Below are positions 1 to 8,651 of a stretch of DNA of 64,000 bases, piece after piece. The stretch is from assembly GCA_040769385.1 (NCBI GenBank), contig JAXGLD010000004.1, positions 186,001-250,000 on the forward strand. Direction: 5' to 3'. Source of the stretch: PHAA01 sp022706565. GTDB taxonomy: Bacteria; Bacillota; Syntrophomonadia; Syntrophomonadales; Syntrophomonadaceae. The position numbers and the translations under genes are program-made. Each line of letters begins with the position of its first letter. The stretch's first letter is position 1. The notes under the pieces were generated by a model. That model was not told the DNA's origin. It was given only the letters and a program-made list of their open reading frames with translations, and made no database searches.

Positions 1-1
1 C

Positions 2-961
2 CGTACCCAGGTAGCATTGTTGTATATAGAGGATATCGCCGATCCCAACATTGTCAAAGAGGTCGAAACCCGCCTGAATAACGTCCAAATCGATGCGGTA
101 GTAGCATCCGGCTACATCGAGCAATTGGTCCAGGACCATCCCTGGACGGTCTTCTACCAGCACCGTGTCACCGAGAAGCCTGATAAAGCGGTGATGCAGA
201 TCTTGGAGGGCCGGGTTCTGATTCTAGTCGATGGAACCCCAAGTTCTATTTCCGCCCCCAGTCTGTTCGTAGAGTTCTTTCAAGCCCCCGGCGACTATTA
301 CGAACGCACCTGGATAGCTTCGTTCATAAGGGTCCTCCGCTACATTGCCTTCTTCCTGGCGGTGTCGACTTCCGCTATGTATATTGCGGTGGTAAATTTC
401 CAGCCGGAACTGATTCCCCAGGAGCTCCTGGTGCCAATCGCTCGTTTCCGAAACCAGGTTCCGTTTGCAGTCGTCCTGGAGGTCTTGGTGCTGGAGATCA
501 TGATGCAGTTGGTAATTGAGGCCGGACATCACCTGCCTGGCAACGTAGGCCAGACGGTTGGAGTGGTCGGGGGCATAATCATGGGCCAGGCGGCCATCAC
601 CGCCCGCTTCGCCAGCCCGGCGGCGGTCATCGTGGCCTCATTTTCCGCCATGTGTACCTTTGTATTGCCGTCTCCGGGCATGGCTCTTATATCCCGTGTC
701 CTGCGGCTGCCGATGATCCTGGCTGCCGCCTCCTTCGGGGCAGTCGGATTCGCCTTGATGTGGCTGATTCTTATAACCCACATGACCAGCCTGACCAGCG
801 TCGGTGTGCCTTACATGAGTCCCCTGTCCCCCACCCGTTATCGTGACCTTAAGGATTCAATTATCCGGTATTTCCTCACTTCGATGAAAGACCGGCCTGT
901 GTCCATCCCCAGCCAGGACAAGGTCCGGCAGGCCAAGCAGGGGGTGACTGGCAATCAATAA
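2..961 (+). CDS. gerAA: Spore germination receptor A subunit (GerA family), 5' truncated by the window edge
   Basis: This is the C-terminal part (about 319 residues) of a GerAA/SpoVAF-type membrane subunit of a nutrient germinant receptor in the spore inner membrane. The frame is open from base 2, and the first residues (RTQVALLYIEDIADP) match the internal start of the family's globular region rather than an N-terminus, so the gene begins upstream; full members run to about 480-550 residues. Several hydrophobic segments follow from roughly residue 110 onward, including a Pro/Gly-rich stretch typical of the family. It lies 13 bp upstream of the B subunit and belongs to an A-B-C operon. Germinant specificity cannot be read from sequence. 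Confidence 0.93.
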   Translation, partial: RTQVALLYIEDIADPNIVKEVETRLNNVQIDAVVASGYIEQLVQDHPWTVFYQHRVTEKPDKAVMQILEGRVLILVDGTPSSISAPSLFVEFFQAPGDYYERTWIASFIRVLRYIAFFLAVSTSAMYIAVVNFQPELIPQELLVPIARFRNQVPFAVVLEVLVLEIMMQLVIEAGHHLPGNVGQTVGVVGGIIMGQAAITARFASPAAVIVASFSAMCTFVLPSPGMALISRVLRLPMILAAASFGAVGFALMWLILITHMTSLTSVGVPYMSPLSPTRYRDLKDSIIRYFLTSMKDRPVSIPSQDKVRQAKQGVTGNQ

Positions 962-974
962 GGCTGATTTCCAG

Positions 975-2051
975 ATGACCAGCAAACAAATAGGCTTCAT
1001 GATCTTGGGGACACTGGTGGGCATCAACTTCCTGACCATACCCCGCACAGCCAGCGAGTGGGCCCAGCAGGATGCCTGGATAGCAGTATTGATTGGTGCC
1101 CTGCTGCCCCTGGTGGTACTGGTCCTGATCGAAAGGCTGGGACGGCAATTTCCGGAAATGGACTTCATTCAAATGTCGCAGTTCCTTTTCGGTAAAATTG
1201 CAGGCTCGGTGCTGGTTATATTGCTATGCTTTCACATGATAATTGGAGTAGCAAGAGAAATAGCCCGTTTTGCTTACGTTGAGTCGACCTTCCTCCTACC
1301 CGCCACCCCAATCTGGGCCATATCTTTATTGATCCTGCTGGTATCCCTGTATGTAGCCGGCCAGGGAGCCCAGGTAGTTGCCCGCATCAATGAATTACTG
1401 TTTTATCTGTACCTTCCGGCCTTTTTCCTGATTGTATACCCGTTAATGACTGTGGCGGATTACACATATCTGCTGCCGGTGGGCGGATCAGGCATCGGCA
1501 GCATAGCCAGGAGTGCCTTTGATGTCTCCCTATACTTCGGTCGGATGGAATTCCTTATGGTGGCCTATTTCATGGTGAACCGTAAGGACGAGGTGCTCAA
1601 AGCCGGGGCAGCGGCGCTGGTGGCGGTGGCCGTTCCCTATATGCTGTTCACCGCCGTTTGCGTGATGGTGTTTGGCGCAGAAGACCTGCAGGATCAGATC
1701 ACGCCGATACTGGCCATGTTCAAATCAGTCGCTTACCCGATTCTGGAGCGTATGGACCTGCTTTTTATGGTAGCCTGGTCAGTGGCCTTTCGACCGGCTT
1801 TCAACCTGCTTTGCATGAGCGGTTACTCTCTAACCCGGTTATTAAACCTCCAGAAGAGAAAACACTACCTGATGATTCTGACCGTATCAGGCACGGCAGC
1901 CTACCTGTTATCTTCAATTCCCCGCAACATCGTCGATGTAATCATCTATTCGAATTGGCAGGGTTTCACTCATCCGATAGTCGGATTGGGTTACCCCCTC
2001 TTATATCACCTGGCAGCCAGGATACGGGGAGGACAAAAACAAAATGTTTAA
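975..2051 (+). CDS. gerAB: Spore germination receptor B subunit (GerAB family, APC-superfamily-like transporter fold)
   Basis: This 358-residue, very hydrophobic protein has about ten predicted membrane segments and the family opening (ITSKQIGF-like, here MTSKQIGFMILGTLVG). GerAB proteins are the germinant-sensing transmembrane subunit of the GerA-type receptor. Length is normal for the family. It follows gerAA by 13 bp and overlaps gerAC by 8 bp, so the three are translationally linked. Nothing in the sequence identifies the ligand. Confidence 0.94.
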   Translation: MTSKQIGFMILGTLVGINFLTIPRTASEWAQQDAWIAVLIGALLPLVVLVLIERLGRQFPEMDFIQMSQFLFGKIAGSVLVILLCFHMIIGVAREIARFAYVESTFLLPATPIWAISLLILLVSLYVAGQGAQVVARINELLFYLYLPAFFLIVYPLMTVADYTYLLPVGGSGIGSIARSAFDVSLYFGRMEFLMVAYFMVNRKDEVLKAGAAALVAVAVPYMLFTAVCVMVFGAEDLQDQITPILAMFKSVAYPILERMDLLFMVAWSVAFRPAFNLLCMSGYSLTRLLNLQKRKHYLMILTVSGTAAYLLSSIPRNIVDVIIYSNWQGFTHPIVGLGYPLLYHLAARIRGGQKQNV

Positions 2052-3171
2052 GAAAATCTCATTGATACTAATAATCCTGACGGCCATTACGACCGGGTCC
2101 GGGTGCTGGGATGCCCAAGATATCGCGGAAAGATCGGTAGTGGTCTTGGGTGCGGTGGATTTGAACCAGGAGGGCGGTATACAGTTCGGGAAACCGGTCC
2201 AATATGACGCCACCATTCTAATGCCCAACCTTTATACCGACACTGCGGAAAAGGTGAGGATAGCACGGGTGTCAGGAGTCTCCCTCTCCGGCTCCCGTGA
2301 CCAAAGGGCCTACATAAATCCGCAGACCATCCTGACCAGTATGATCAGGGTCTACCTGTTCGGAGAATCCATGTCCATCTCCGGCTTGGCGCCGGTGTTG
2401 GATTCGCTCCTCCGCAATCCATTACTTAGCAATTCCGTTTACATGGCAACGACGGAAGGACAGGCAGGTGATATGATAACAGTGCAGCCCCCGGATTTCC
2501 CTGACCTGGGGATATACATCATCGATCTGCTGCGCAAGGTCAACGACAAATCCTTTTTCCCGGTGATCACTCTCCATGATTTCCGGGTTCAATCTGCCAG
2601 CCCAGGTAAGAATCCAGTGCTGCCCATTTTAAGGGTAGATGCCGGTGAGGTCAAAATATCTGGCTTGGGTATCTTCAGAAAAGACAAATTGATCGACCGG
2701 GTAGGACTGGATGGGGCGCGCCCGCTAACTCTGCTGCGAGGGGTCAAGTGCAAGGGTTACATACCCTTTGTCATAACCCGGGAAGGGGAAGAGGTAGACC
2801 GGGGCACGGTGTTTGTCGGAAACGGCCGCAAAGTCAGAGTGGAACGCCAGGGCGACCAGTATACATTCAATATCACCATCACCCTGAAGGGTCAGCTGAT
2901 CGAACACCAAAATCCGGTTATTCTCACCAGGAACCGTGAATTCCTGTCGATGATCGAAGCCCAGGTTGCCGCGGACATCGAGAGCGAATGCCAAACATTA
3001 ATCGACACAATGCAGGAAGAATTTAAAGTGGACTGCATCGATATCAGCAAATACGCCCTGGCCAAGTGGCGCAGTGAATTGGAAGACACCGTAGACGAGG
3101 GGTTCATTGAAAGGGCTAACATCAACGTGGACGTAAAGGTGCATATAGGAAACACCGGGGATCTGATCTAG
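2044..3171 (+). CDS. gerAC: Spore germination receptor C subunit, lipoprotein (GerAC family)
   Basis: This 375-residue protein starts with a lipoprotein signal peptide: basic MFKK, a hydrophobic core, then a TGSGC lipobox, with the modified Cys followed by WD as in most GerAC proteins. The remainder is a soluble alpha/beta protein of normal family length, anchored at the outer face of the spore inner membrane with GerAA and GerAB. The start overlaps the end of gerAB by 8 bp. It is the last gene of the germination operon. Confidence 0.93.
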   Translation: MFKKISLILIILTAITTGSGCWDAQDIAERSVVVLGAVDLNQEGGIQFGKPVQYDATILMPNLYTDTAEKVRIARVSGVSLSGSRDQRAYINPQTILTSMIRVYLFGESMSISGLAPVLDSLLRNPLLSNSVYMATTEGQAGDMITVQPPDFPDLGIYIIDLLRKVNDKSFFPVITLHDFRVQSASPGKNPVLPILRVDAGEVKISGLGIFRKDKLIDRVGLDGARPLTLLRGVKCKGYIPFVITREGEEVDRGTVFVGNGRKVRVERQGDQYTFNITITLKGQLIEHQNPVILTRNREFLSMIEAQVAADIESECQTLIDTMQEEFKVDCIDISKYALAKWRSELEDTVDEGFIERANINVDVKVHIGNTGDLI

Positions 3172-3236
3172 CCAGCATCGATCCCAGGAAAGCACACAAC
3201 CATCGTTCGCTCCCGGGATAATTGGCCAGAAAACTG

Positions 3237-3272
3237 AAAACCTGCCGGTCTCCAGCGAGACGGGCAGGCTTA
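3237..3272 (-). terminator. Rho-independent terminator of the DUF1540 gene
   Basis: On the minus strand AGCCTGCC-GTCTC pairs with GAGAC-GGCAGG around a GCTG loop and is followed by TTTTC. It lies directly after the DUF1540 stop codon. The U tract is only on the minus side. Confidence 0.6.
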
Positions 3273-3283
3273 TCGGTCTGGGG

Positions 3284-3454
3284 TTACATCCGATGGGGTA
3301 CGAAAGTGGCACAATCGGTCTCTTCCGAACTGCCGGCATGTTTTGGTTCTACCTGAATCTTGTCGGCACAGCAATGATCCCCGCGCATATAAAAGTAACA
3401 AGTATCGACCGCGCATTTTATGCCTTGATTGGGATGCTCCATCTTCTTGGCCAT
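3284..3454 (-). CDS. Small Cys-rich DUF1540 protein
   Basis: A 56-residue protein, shorter than most ORF cut-offs, starting MAKKMEHPNQ. It carries the DUF1540 signature: C-x4-C-Y near residues 14-20, then CCADKI, then TDCATF near the C-terminus. Four or more conserved cysteines suggest a metal- or disulfide-stabilised fold; the function is unknown. Several DUF1540 proteins occur in spore-forming Firmicutes, which fits the neighbouring germination genes. The ATG at 3452-3454 has a strong ribosome binding site (GGAGGGAAG) about ten bases upstream. A terminator hairpin follows. It converges on the gerA operon. Confidence 0.85.
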   Translation of the reverse strand: MAKKMEHPNQGIKCAVDTCYFYMRGDHCCADKIQVEPKHAGSSEETDCATFVPHRM

Positions 3455-3613
3455 TACGTTTTCTTCCCTCCAATCATTGAGTGTCTGATTATATTATGTG
3501 GAGCCAAACGTTGTACTATGCGGTCCTTTCTATAAACGGACCGCGCCATCGGGCTGGTCGGCCGCAAGGGTACCGGTGAGCATAACCGCGGAAGAATTTC
3601 GGGTATGTATACA

Positions 3614-3642
3614 TTGTCAAATCCCCGCGCAGATATTATACT
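3614..3642 (+). promoter_or_regulatory. Sigma-A promoter of fur
   Basis: TTGTCA (3614-3619) and TATACT (3637-3642) are separated by 17 bp. The predicted start near 3649 lies just before the Fur box, so bound Fur would block initiation. Confidence 0.75.
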
Positions 3643-3652
3643 ATCAGAAAAT

Positions 3653-3671
3653 GATAATGATTATCATTATT
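3653..3671 (+). promoter_or_regulatory. Fur box upstream of fur (autoregulation)
   Basis: GATAATGATTATCATTATT matches the 19-bp Fur consensus at nearly all positions and overlaps the predicted transcription start of fur, as expected for negative autoregulation by iron-loaded Fur. Confidence 0.85.
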
Positions 3672-3684
3672 GGAGTGTATCGCA

Positions 3685-4107
3685 ATGGAGCATATCAAAG
3701 AAAAACTCAGCCAGGGCGGTTACAAATTGACCCGTCAGCGACAGGTGATCCTGGAGGTTATGCAGGACTCTGAGGGTGAGCACCTCTCCGCCGAGGAGGT
3801 TCTGCAGGTAGCCCGCCATAAGTCACCCAGCCTGGGAATCGCCACGGTCTACCGAACCCTGGAACGACTGGCGGGACTGGGGATCCTTTACAAAACCAGG
3901 TTTGACGAAGGCAAATACCGCTATGAACTGGCCGACGACGCTGAACACCAGCATCACCATGTTCAGTGCATCCGCTGCGGGCGGATATTCGAATTAGATG
4001 AAGGTCTGCTGGACAGCATAGAGCAAGAGATTATGAAGCAGGGTTTTACCGTTATCAATCATTTCCTTACGATCTATGCGATATGCCCTGAATGTAACCA
4101 AGATTAG
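3685..4107 (+). CDS. fur: Ferric uptake regulator (Fur family repressor)
   Basis: This 140-residue protein has a winged-helix DNA-binding domain over residues 1-80 (LTRQRQVILEVM, then ATVYRTLERL as recognition helix) and a metal-binding dimerisation domain with the His cluster HQHHHVQC, CIRCG and a C-terminal CPEC. The two CxxC pairs are the structural zinc site of Fur/PerR/Zur proteins. The ATG at 3685 is preferred over the in-frame TTG at 3670 because TTGGAGTG sits 8 bases before it. Fur rather than PerR or Zur is inferred from Fur boxes in front of both this gene and feoB. Confidence 0.88.
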   Translation: MEHIKEKLSQGGYKLTRQRQVILEVMQDSEGEHLSAEEVLQVARHKSPSLGIATVYRTLERLAGLGILYKTRFDEGKYRYELADDAEHQHHHVQCIRCGRIFELDEGLLDSIEQEIMKQGFTVINHFLTIYAICPECNQD

Positions 4108-4127
4108 ATTCCTACAGGACTAATTTT

Positions 4128-4144
4128 TGATAATGATTATTGTT
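4128..4144 (+). promoter_or_regulatory. Fur box upstream of feoB
   Basis: TGATAATGATTATTGTT between fur and feoB is a slightly degenerate Fur box. It lies 20 bp before the feoB start, so iron repression of feoB is expected independently of fur. Confidence 0.75.
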
Positions 4145-4163
4145 GTCCCAGGAGGGGAACACG

Positions 4164-6206
4164 ATGTTAAAGACAAAAAAGAAACAGAAAAAGTTGTCCG
4201 GTTTTCAGGTGATTACCGGTTTGGAACCTATCTCTCCAACAGTCAAGGAGCGGGTAGATGTGACCCAGCTCAGCAATAACCAGGCAGGGCGGGTAACCGA
4301 GGTCCAGGGCGGGCAACAGCTAGTGGCCAAGCTGGAGAACATGGGGATCGTCCCCGGGGTCGTCGTGGTCAAGAAGAGTTCATCCTTAATGAAAGGCCCC
4401 GTCGTCCTGGAGCGGGAAGGATCCCAATTTGCGGTCGGGTATGGCATGGCCCAGGGAATTATGGTAGAGCCATTGGCCGCAAACCGTGAACCGATAGATT
4501 TAACAACCAAAAGGGTAGTTCTGGTGGGTAACCCTAACGTCGGCAAAACCCTGGTCTTCTCGCGCATAACCGGGACCGGAGTGGTAACCGGCAATTATGC
4601 CGGCACCACTGTGGAGGTGGTAACCGGCAGGTTCGAATACGAAGACCGCTACTATGAGCTGATAGACACCCCCGGTATCTATTCGCTGGACCAAACGTCC
4701 CCTGCCGACGCAGCAGTGGTGCAATTGGTTCGTGAAGCCGATATCATCCTCAATATCGTGGACGCCACTAATCTGGAAAGAAACCTTAACCTGACCCTGC
4801 AGCTCCTGCAGCTGGGCAAACCTATGCTGGTCTGCCTGAATTATTGGGATGAGACGGCTCACAACGGCATCACCATAGATGTTCCAGCCCTGGAGAGGAT
4901 TCTCGACGTGCCGGTAGTAACAGCCAGCGCGCTGCGCAATGATGGGATATCCCGAATGGTCGGGGAACTGCCCCGGGCGCGAATCAGCCGCTTGGAGTTC
5001 GACTCGGGGGAACGCTGGCAGCAGATCGGCCGCATCGTGGACCAGGTGCAAAGGCTGGAGCATCGGCATCACACTCTGTGGGAACGCTTGGGCGAATTCA
5101 CCATTCACCCCATCGGGGGAATCGTGACTGCGTTGGCAGCGCTGCTGGCCACCCTGTTTATCGTACGCTTCATGGGGGAAGGTCTGATCGGTGTCCTGGA
5201 GCAGCTCTACGCCGATTTATATGCCCCATTTATCATGAACCTGGTCGGTCAAATTCCCTCCGATTTCATTCGCGGACTCCTGGTGGGCTACAGTGTCGAT
5301 CCCCTGGAGTCATTCGGGATTCTGACCAGCGGCCTCTATATCGCCTTGGTGCTGGTATTTCCTTATTTTTTGTCCTTCTACCTGCTGTTCGGCTTCCTGG
5401 AAGATTTGGGATATCTGCCCCGGCTGGCAGTGGTGCTCGATAATATCTTCCACCGGCTGGGCCTGCATGGTTACTCATCCATTCCGGTCATGCTGGGCCT
5501 GGGTTGTAAAGTGCCGGCCATTCTGTCCACCCGGATGCTGACCAATCGACGGGATAAAATCTTAACCATCGCCTTGATAATGATGAGCGCGCCCTGTCTG
5601 CCCCAGACGGCGATGATCGTATCATTGGGCATGAACTATAGCCTTACCACGGTTCTCTTCATATTCATGACTCTGGTGGTTCTGGCATTTGGTATGAGCA
5701 TCCTGATTAACCGGGTGCTCCCCGGCAAGCCCGCCGATTTCTTCGCCGAGCTCCCTCCCTACCGGGTCCCGTCGCTGACGTTGATGGCCCGCAAACTATG
5801 GGTTCGGATAGCTGAGTATTTTTCTGAGGTGCTGCCCCTGATCGCCGTGGGGGTATTGGTCATGAGTATCCTGGACTTCGCAGGGGTAATCGAATTCTTG
5901 ACTATCGCTTTGCAGGAACCGGTGGAACTAGTGCTGGGATTGCCTCCGGCCATTGCACCCATCATGCTGCTGGGGTTTCTGCGCAAGGATGTCTCCATCG
6001 CTCTGCTGGCGCCATTGGGTCTGACTGCCCAGCAATTCATTGTAGCCAGCATCTTCCTGGTGCTCTACACGCCTTGTGTCTCTTCGTTCTTTACCATGCT
6101 CCGGGAATTAGGGGCGGGGATGGCCCTGAAGATCATGGGGGTAGTGTTGGCGGCCGCAGTAACGGTTACGGCGGTGCTGCACATCGTCTTCAGACTAGTC
6201 GGTTAA
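4164..6206 (+). CDS. feoB: FeoA-FeoB fusion, ferrous iron transporter
   Basis: This 680-residue protein imports Fe(II) across the cytoplasmic membrane. Residues about 25-100 form an SH3-like FeoA domain (LSNNQAGRVTEV, MGIVPGVVV), normally a separate 75-residue protein. The FeoB G domain follows: G1 GNPNVGKT at 122-129, G2 NYAGTTVE, G3 DTPG at 168-171, G4 NYWD at 226-229. The membrane part has two Gate motifs, GLGCKVPAILSTR and CVSSFFTMLRELG, and FLRKDVSIALL. The ATG at 4164 is preferred to the TTG at 4140 because GGAGGGG precedes it by 7 bases. A Fur box lies just upstream and a terminator just downstream. Confidence 0.93.
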   Translation: MLKTKKKQKKLSGFQVITGLEPISPTVKERVDVTQLSNNQAGRVTEVQGGQQLVAKLENMGIVPGVVVVKKSSSLMKGPVVLEREGSQFAVGYGMAQGIMVEPLAANREPIDLTTKRVVLVGNPNVGKTLVFSRITGTGVVTGNYAGTTVEVVTGRFEYEDRYYELIDTPGIYSLDQTSPADAAVVQLVREADIILNIVDATNLERNLNLTLQLLQLGKPMLVCLNYWDETAHNGITIDVPALERILDVPVVTASALRNDGISRMVGELPRARISRLEFDSGERWQQIGRIVDQVQRLEHRHHTLWERLGEFTIHPIGGIVTALAALLATLFIVRFMGEGLIGVLEQLYADLYAPFIMNLVGQIPSDFIRGLLVGYSVDPLESFGILTSGLYIALVLVFPYFLSFYLLFGFLEDLGYLPRLAVVLDNIFHRLGLHGYSSIPVMLGLGCKVPAILSTRMLTNRRDKILTIALIMMSAPCLPQTAMIVSLGMNYSLTTVLFIFMTLVVLAFGMSILINRVLPGKPADFFAELPPYRVPSLTLMARKLWVRIAEYFSEVLPLIAVGVLVMSILDFAGVIEFLTIALQEPVELVLGLPPAIAPIMLLGFLRKDVSIALLAPLGLTAQQFIVASIFLVLYTPCVSSFFTMLRELGAGMALKIMGVVLAAAVTVTAVLHIVFRLVG

Positions 6207-6212
6207 AGGCAG

Positions 6213-6261
6213 GGGTGGCAATCCGGGAAGGCTTTATACCTTATCCGGGCCACCCTTTTTA
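6213..6261 (+). terminator. Rho-independent terminator of feoB
   Basis: GGGGTGGC...CCGG...AAGG pairs with CCT...CCGG..GCCACCC and is followed by TTTTTA. It overlaps the stop-codon end of the convergent minus-strand gene. Confidence 0.75.
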
Positions 6262-6512
6262 TCCCCCTCGGTCCCTTCCCGGGTTTTTCCGAAATAATCG
6301 GGAATCTTGAACATGTTCCAGAACTGGGTCATACTCTCGGTCACCATGCTTTGTGTCTCAATCGTATAAATAGACATTTCGATGGTGGTCAGAGCATCGA
6401 GGAAACCTTTCTCATATTGAGCCAGCACCGGGTTCATATTATTCAGCTGGTGCATTTTTTTTAAGATATCGATGGTCTTCTTGAGTGTCTCCATCTGCGG
6501 ATTCTCTGCCAT
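6234..6512 (-). CDS. Hypothetical protein, 92 residues, helical
   Basis: The protein (MAENPQMETLKKTIDILKKM...) is predicted to be almost wholly alpha-helical with amphipathic heptads, a Met-rich middle (MSIYTIETQSMVTESMTQFW) and a charged Lys/Glu/Gly tail. The pattern loosely recalls small phasin-like or coiled-coil proteins, but I do not recognise the family. The ATG at 6510-6512 has GGAGGGAG eight bases upstream, so the longer reading from 6545 is not needed. It is convergent with feoB and stands alone. Confidence 0.7.
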   Translation of the reverse strand: MAENPQMETLKKTIDILKKMHQLNNMNPVLAQYEKGFLDALTTIEMSIYTIETQSMVTESMTQFWNMFKIPDYFGKTREGTEGDKKGGPDKV

Positions 6513-6904
6513 ATAAATACTCCCTCCTCCAAAATGTCTTTTCATATTAAACCACGAAAGAATTTGAAAAAGAATACCGCCCTATCGACAATTAGTAGCC
6601 TGCTTTCGACATATTCGACCATCTGGTAATTGCGGTTTCCATGCTGCAAGATGAAGACCACATCGCCATGCCTTCTTTTTTACTCTGCATTTCAATCTAT
6701 AGTAATGAATATTAACTCATCCTTATTAATATGTTTGGCCGGCCTAACAGTTATGTGGCTCTGGAACCGGGTTTTATGTCCCATGAAAATCAAAAACTCG
6801 TCCCGACATACTCTCTTACTCCTTTTGTATACACGACTGGGGTCGAACTGTGCTAATATTTATGAGAGGTTATCCTCAAATGAATATGGCTGGGGGCCAT
6901 CCAA
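6513..6904. other. Intergenic region before metNIQ, no recognised element
   Basis: About 390 bp between two divergent units. I looked for a SAM-I (S-box) riboswitch, a T-box and a terminator, which often precede met transport genes in Firmicutes, and saw none. It must hold the promoters of metNIQ and of the minus-strand 92-residue gene, but no pair of hexamers is convincing. Confidence 0.4.
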
Positions 6905-7930
6905 TTGATCGAAATAAGCAACCTTACCAAGGTATATCACACCCTCCACCAGGACATCGTGGCCCTGGAAGACGTCAACCTCTCCGTAAAGCGCGGAGAG
7001 ATTTTCGGCATCATCGGGCTGAGCGGTGCGGGCAAAAGCACCCTGATCCGCTGCATTAACATGCTGGAGAAGCCGACTCGGGGAACGATTGCGGTCGATG
7101 GCCAGGACATCAGCTCCCTCAACAAACGGGAGCTGCGGTTGGCCCGACAAAAGATCGGCATGATCTTTCAACAGTTCAATCTGCTCTCATCGCGCACCGT
7201 GTTCGACAATGTCATGTTCCCGCTGGAGATCGCCAATACCCCGCTGCCGCAAGCCCGGCAACGGGTGAGCGAACTGCTGGAACTGGTTGGGATCGCAGAT
7301 AAAGCCCGGATCTACCCGGATCAGTTGAGCGGCGGGCAGAAGCAGCGGGTCGGTATCGCCCGGGCATTGGCCAACGATCCTAAATTATTACTCTCCGATG
7401 AAGCCACCTCGGCTTTGGATCCAGATACCACCCGTTCCATCCTCAAGCTGCTCAAGGATATCAACAGCCAGCTAGACCTTACGATTTTGCTGATCACCCA
7501 TGATATGAATGTGATCAAGCAGATCTGCGACCGGGTAGCGGTAATCAGTGAATCTCGCATTGTAGAGGTGGGCGACGTAATCTCAATCTTCAGCAACCCC
7601 GGCACCCCCACCTCGCAAAGCTTTATCCGGGCCATCGTCCAAAAAGACGCCCCCGACGAGTATATTGAGAGCCTGATCAACAGACACCGGGACCAATACT
7701 CCTGCCTGGTACGGGTCTCCTTCATCGGCGCCTCGGCAGGCGAACCGGTTATCTCGGCTATGATCAAGCAGCATGGCATCGACGCCAACATTCTGTACGG
7801 AAATATTGACCGGGTCAAGGACGTTCCCTTCGGCCACCTCACCCTGGAGTTGATCGGGGACCAGGCAGCGGTGGACCAGTCCATGGGATTCCTGCGCAGC
7901 AACGGCCTGGAAGTGGAGGTTATATCATGA
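6905..7930 (+). CDS. metN: Methionine ABC transporter ATP-binding protein
   Basis: This 341-residue ATPase energises methionine import. It has Walker A (GLSGAGKST, about residues 38-46), the Q loop (MIFQQFNLL), signature LSGGQKQR and Walker B LLLSDEATSALD; the Ser before the Asp-Glu pair is usual for MetN. Residues about 265-341 are the NIL (ferredoxin-like) regulatory domain that senses intracellular methionine. The start is TTG at 6905, since the peptide begins MIEISNLTKVY as in homologues; GGGGGC precedes it. The stop overlaps metI by 4 bp. The order metN-metI-metQ is the standard operon. Confidence 0.93.
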   Translation: MIEISNLTKVYHTLHQDIVALEDVNLSVKRGEIFGIIGLSGAGKSTLIRCINMLEKPTRGTIAVDGQDISSLNKRELRLARQKIGMIFQQFNLLSSRTVFDNVMFPLEIANTPLPQARQRVSELLELVGIADKARIYPDQLSGGQKQRVGIARALANDPKLLLSDEATSALDPDTTRSILKLLKDINSQLDLTILLITHDMNVIKQICDRVAVISESRIVEVGDVISIFSNPGTPTSQSFIRAIVQKDAPDEYIESLINRHRDQYSCLVRVSFIGASAGEPVISAMIKQHGIDANILYGNIDRVKDVPFGHLTLELIGDQAAVDQSMGFLRSNGLEVEVIS

Positions 7931-8646
7931 TCGTGGCGAACACGGCAGTCCTGATCGGCACCATTATGGGTGTCAGCCTGGGAGCCGACTTGGCCTGGGT
8001 ATGGGAAAAGGTTCTTCAGGCCACCTGGGAAACCCTTTATATGGTGGCTATATCCACCGGTTTAAGTTATGTATTCGGCCTGCCTCTGGGGGTAATCCTG
8101 GTCACCACCGGAGAAGGTCACATCCTGGAAAACAAAGGATTCAACCGCATACTGGGTGCATTTATCAATGCGGTACGGTCCATTCCTTTTATTATCTTTT
8201 TGATCCTGGTGATACCTTTCACCCGCCTGTTGGTGGGGACTTCCATCGGCACGGTGGCTTCCATGGTGCCATTGACCCTGGCGGCCATCCCCTTTGTAGC
8301 GCGCATGGTGGAGACCTCTCTCAAGGAGATCGACTGGGGTTTGATCGAGGCTGCCCTGTCGATGGGCGCCAACGCCTGGCAAGTGATCACCAAGGTACTG
8401 CTCCCGGAAGCACGGGCCTCCATTGTGCTGGGAGTCGCTATCACTACCATCAACCTGGTCGGCTATTCGGCCATGGCCGGTATCGTGGGAGGAGGTGGAC
8501 TGGGAACCCTGGCTTATTATTACGGATACCAGCGTTATGAGGATTTGGTCATGTGGGTCACCGTCATAGTCTTGATCGCGTTTGTCCAATGCGTTCAGAT
8601 GGCGGGCGACAAATGGGCGGCCAAAATCACAAATCAGAGGAGGTAA
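7927..8646 (+). CDS. metI: Methionine ABC transporter permease
   Basis: This 239-residue integral membrane protein with about five or six helices carries the EAA coupling motif around residues 138-160 (IEAALSMGANAWQVITKVLLPEA). It is the channel subunit that pairs with MetN. Start and stop overlap or abut neighbouring genes (ATGA overlap with metN; 5 bp to metQ), so it is co-translated. Substrate assignment rests on the NIL domain of MetN and the NlpA-type binding protein next door. Confidence 0.92.
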   Translation: MIVANTAVLIGTIMGVSLGADLAWVWEKVLQATWETLYMVAISTGLSYVFGLPLGVILVTTGEGHILENKGFNRILGAFINAVRSIPFIIFLILVIPFTRLLVGTSIGTVASMVPLTLAAIPFVARMVETSLKEIDWGLIEAALSMGANAWQVITKVLLPEARASIVLGVAITTINLVGYSAMAGIVGGGGLGTLAYYYGYQRYEDLVMWVTVIVLIAFVQCVQMAGDKWAAKITNQRR

Positions 8647-8651
8647 CCTTA

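Noticed and set aside
3293..3535. Plus-strand ORF opposite the DUF1540 gene
   Set aside because: It is the complement of the DUF1540 gene, which has a strong site and family motifs.
6630..6908. Plus-strand ORF upstream of metN
   Set aside because: Overlaps the metN start, has no ribosome binding site and unlike-protein composition.
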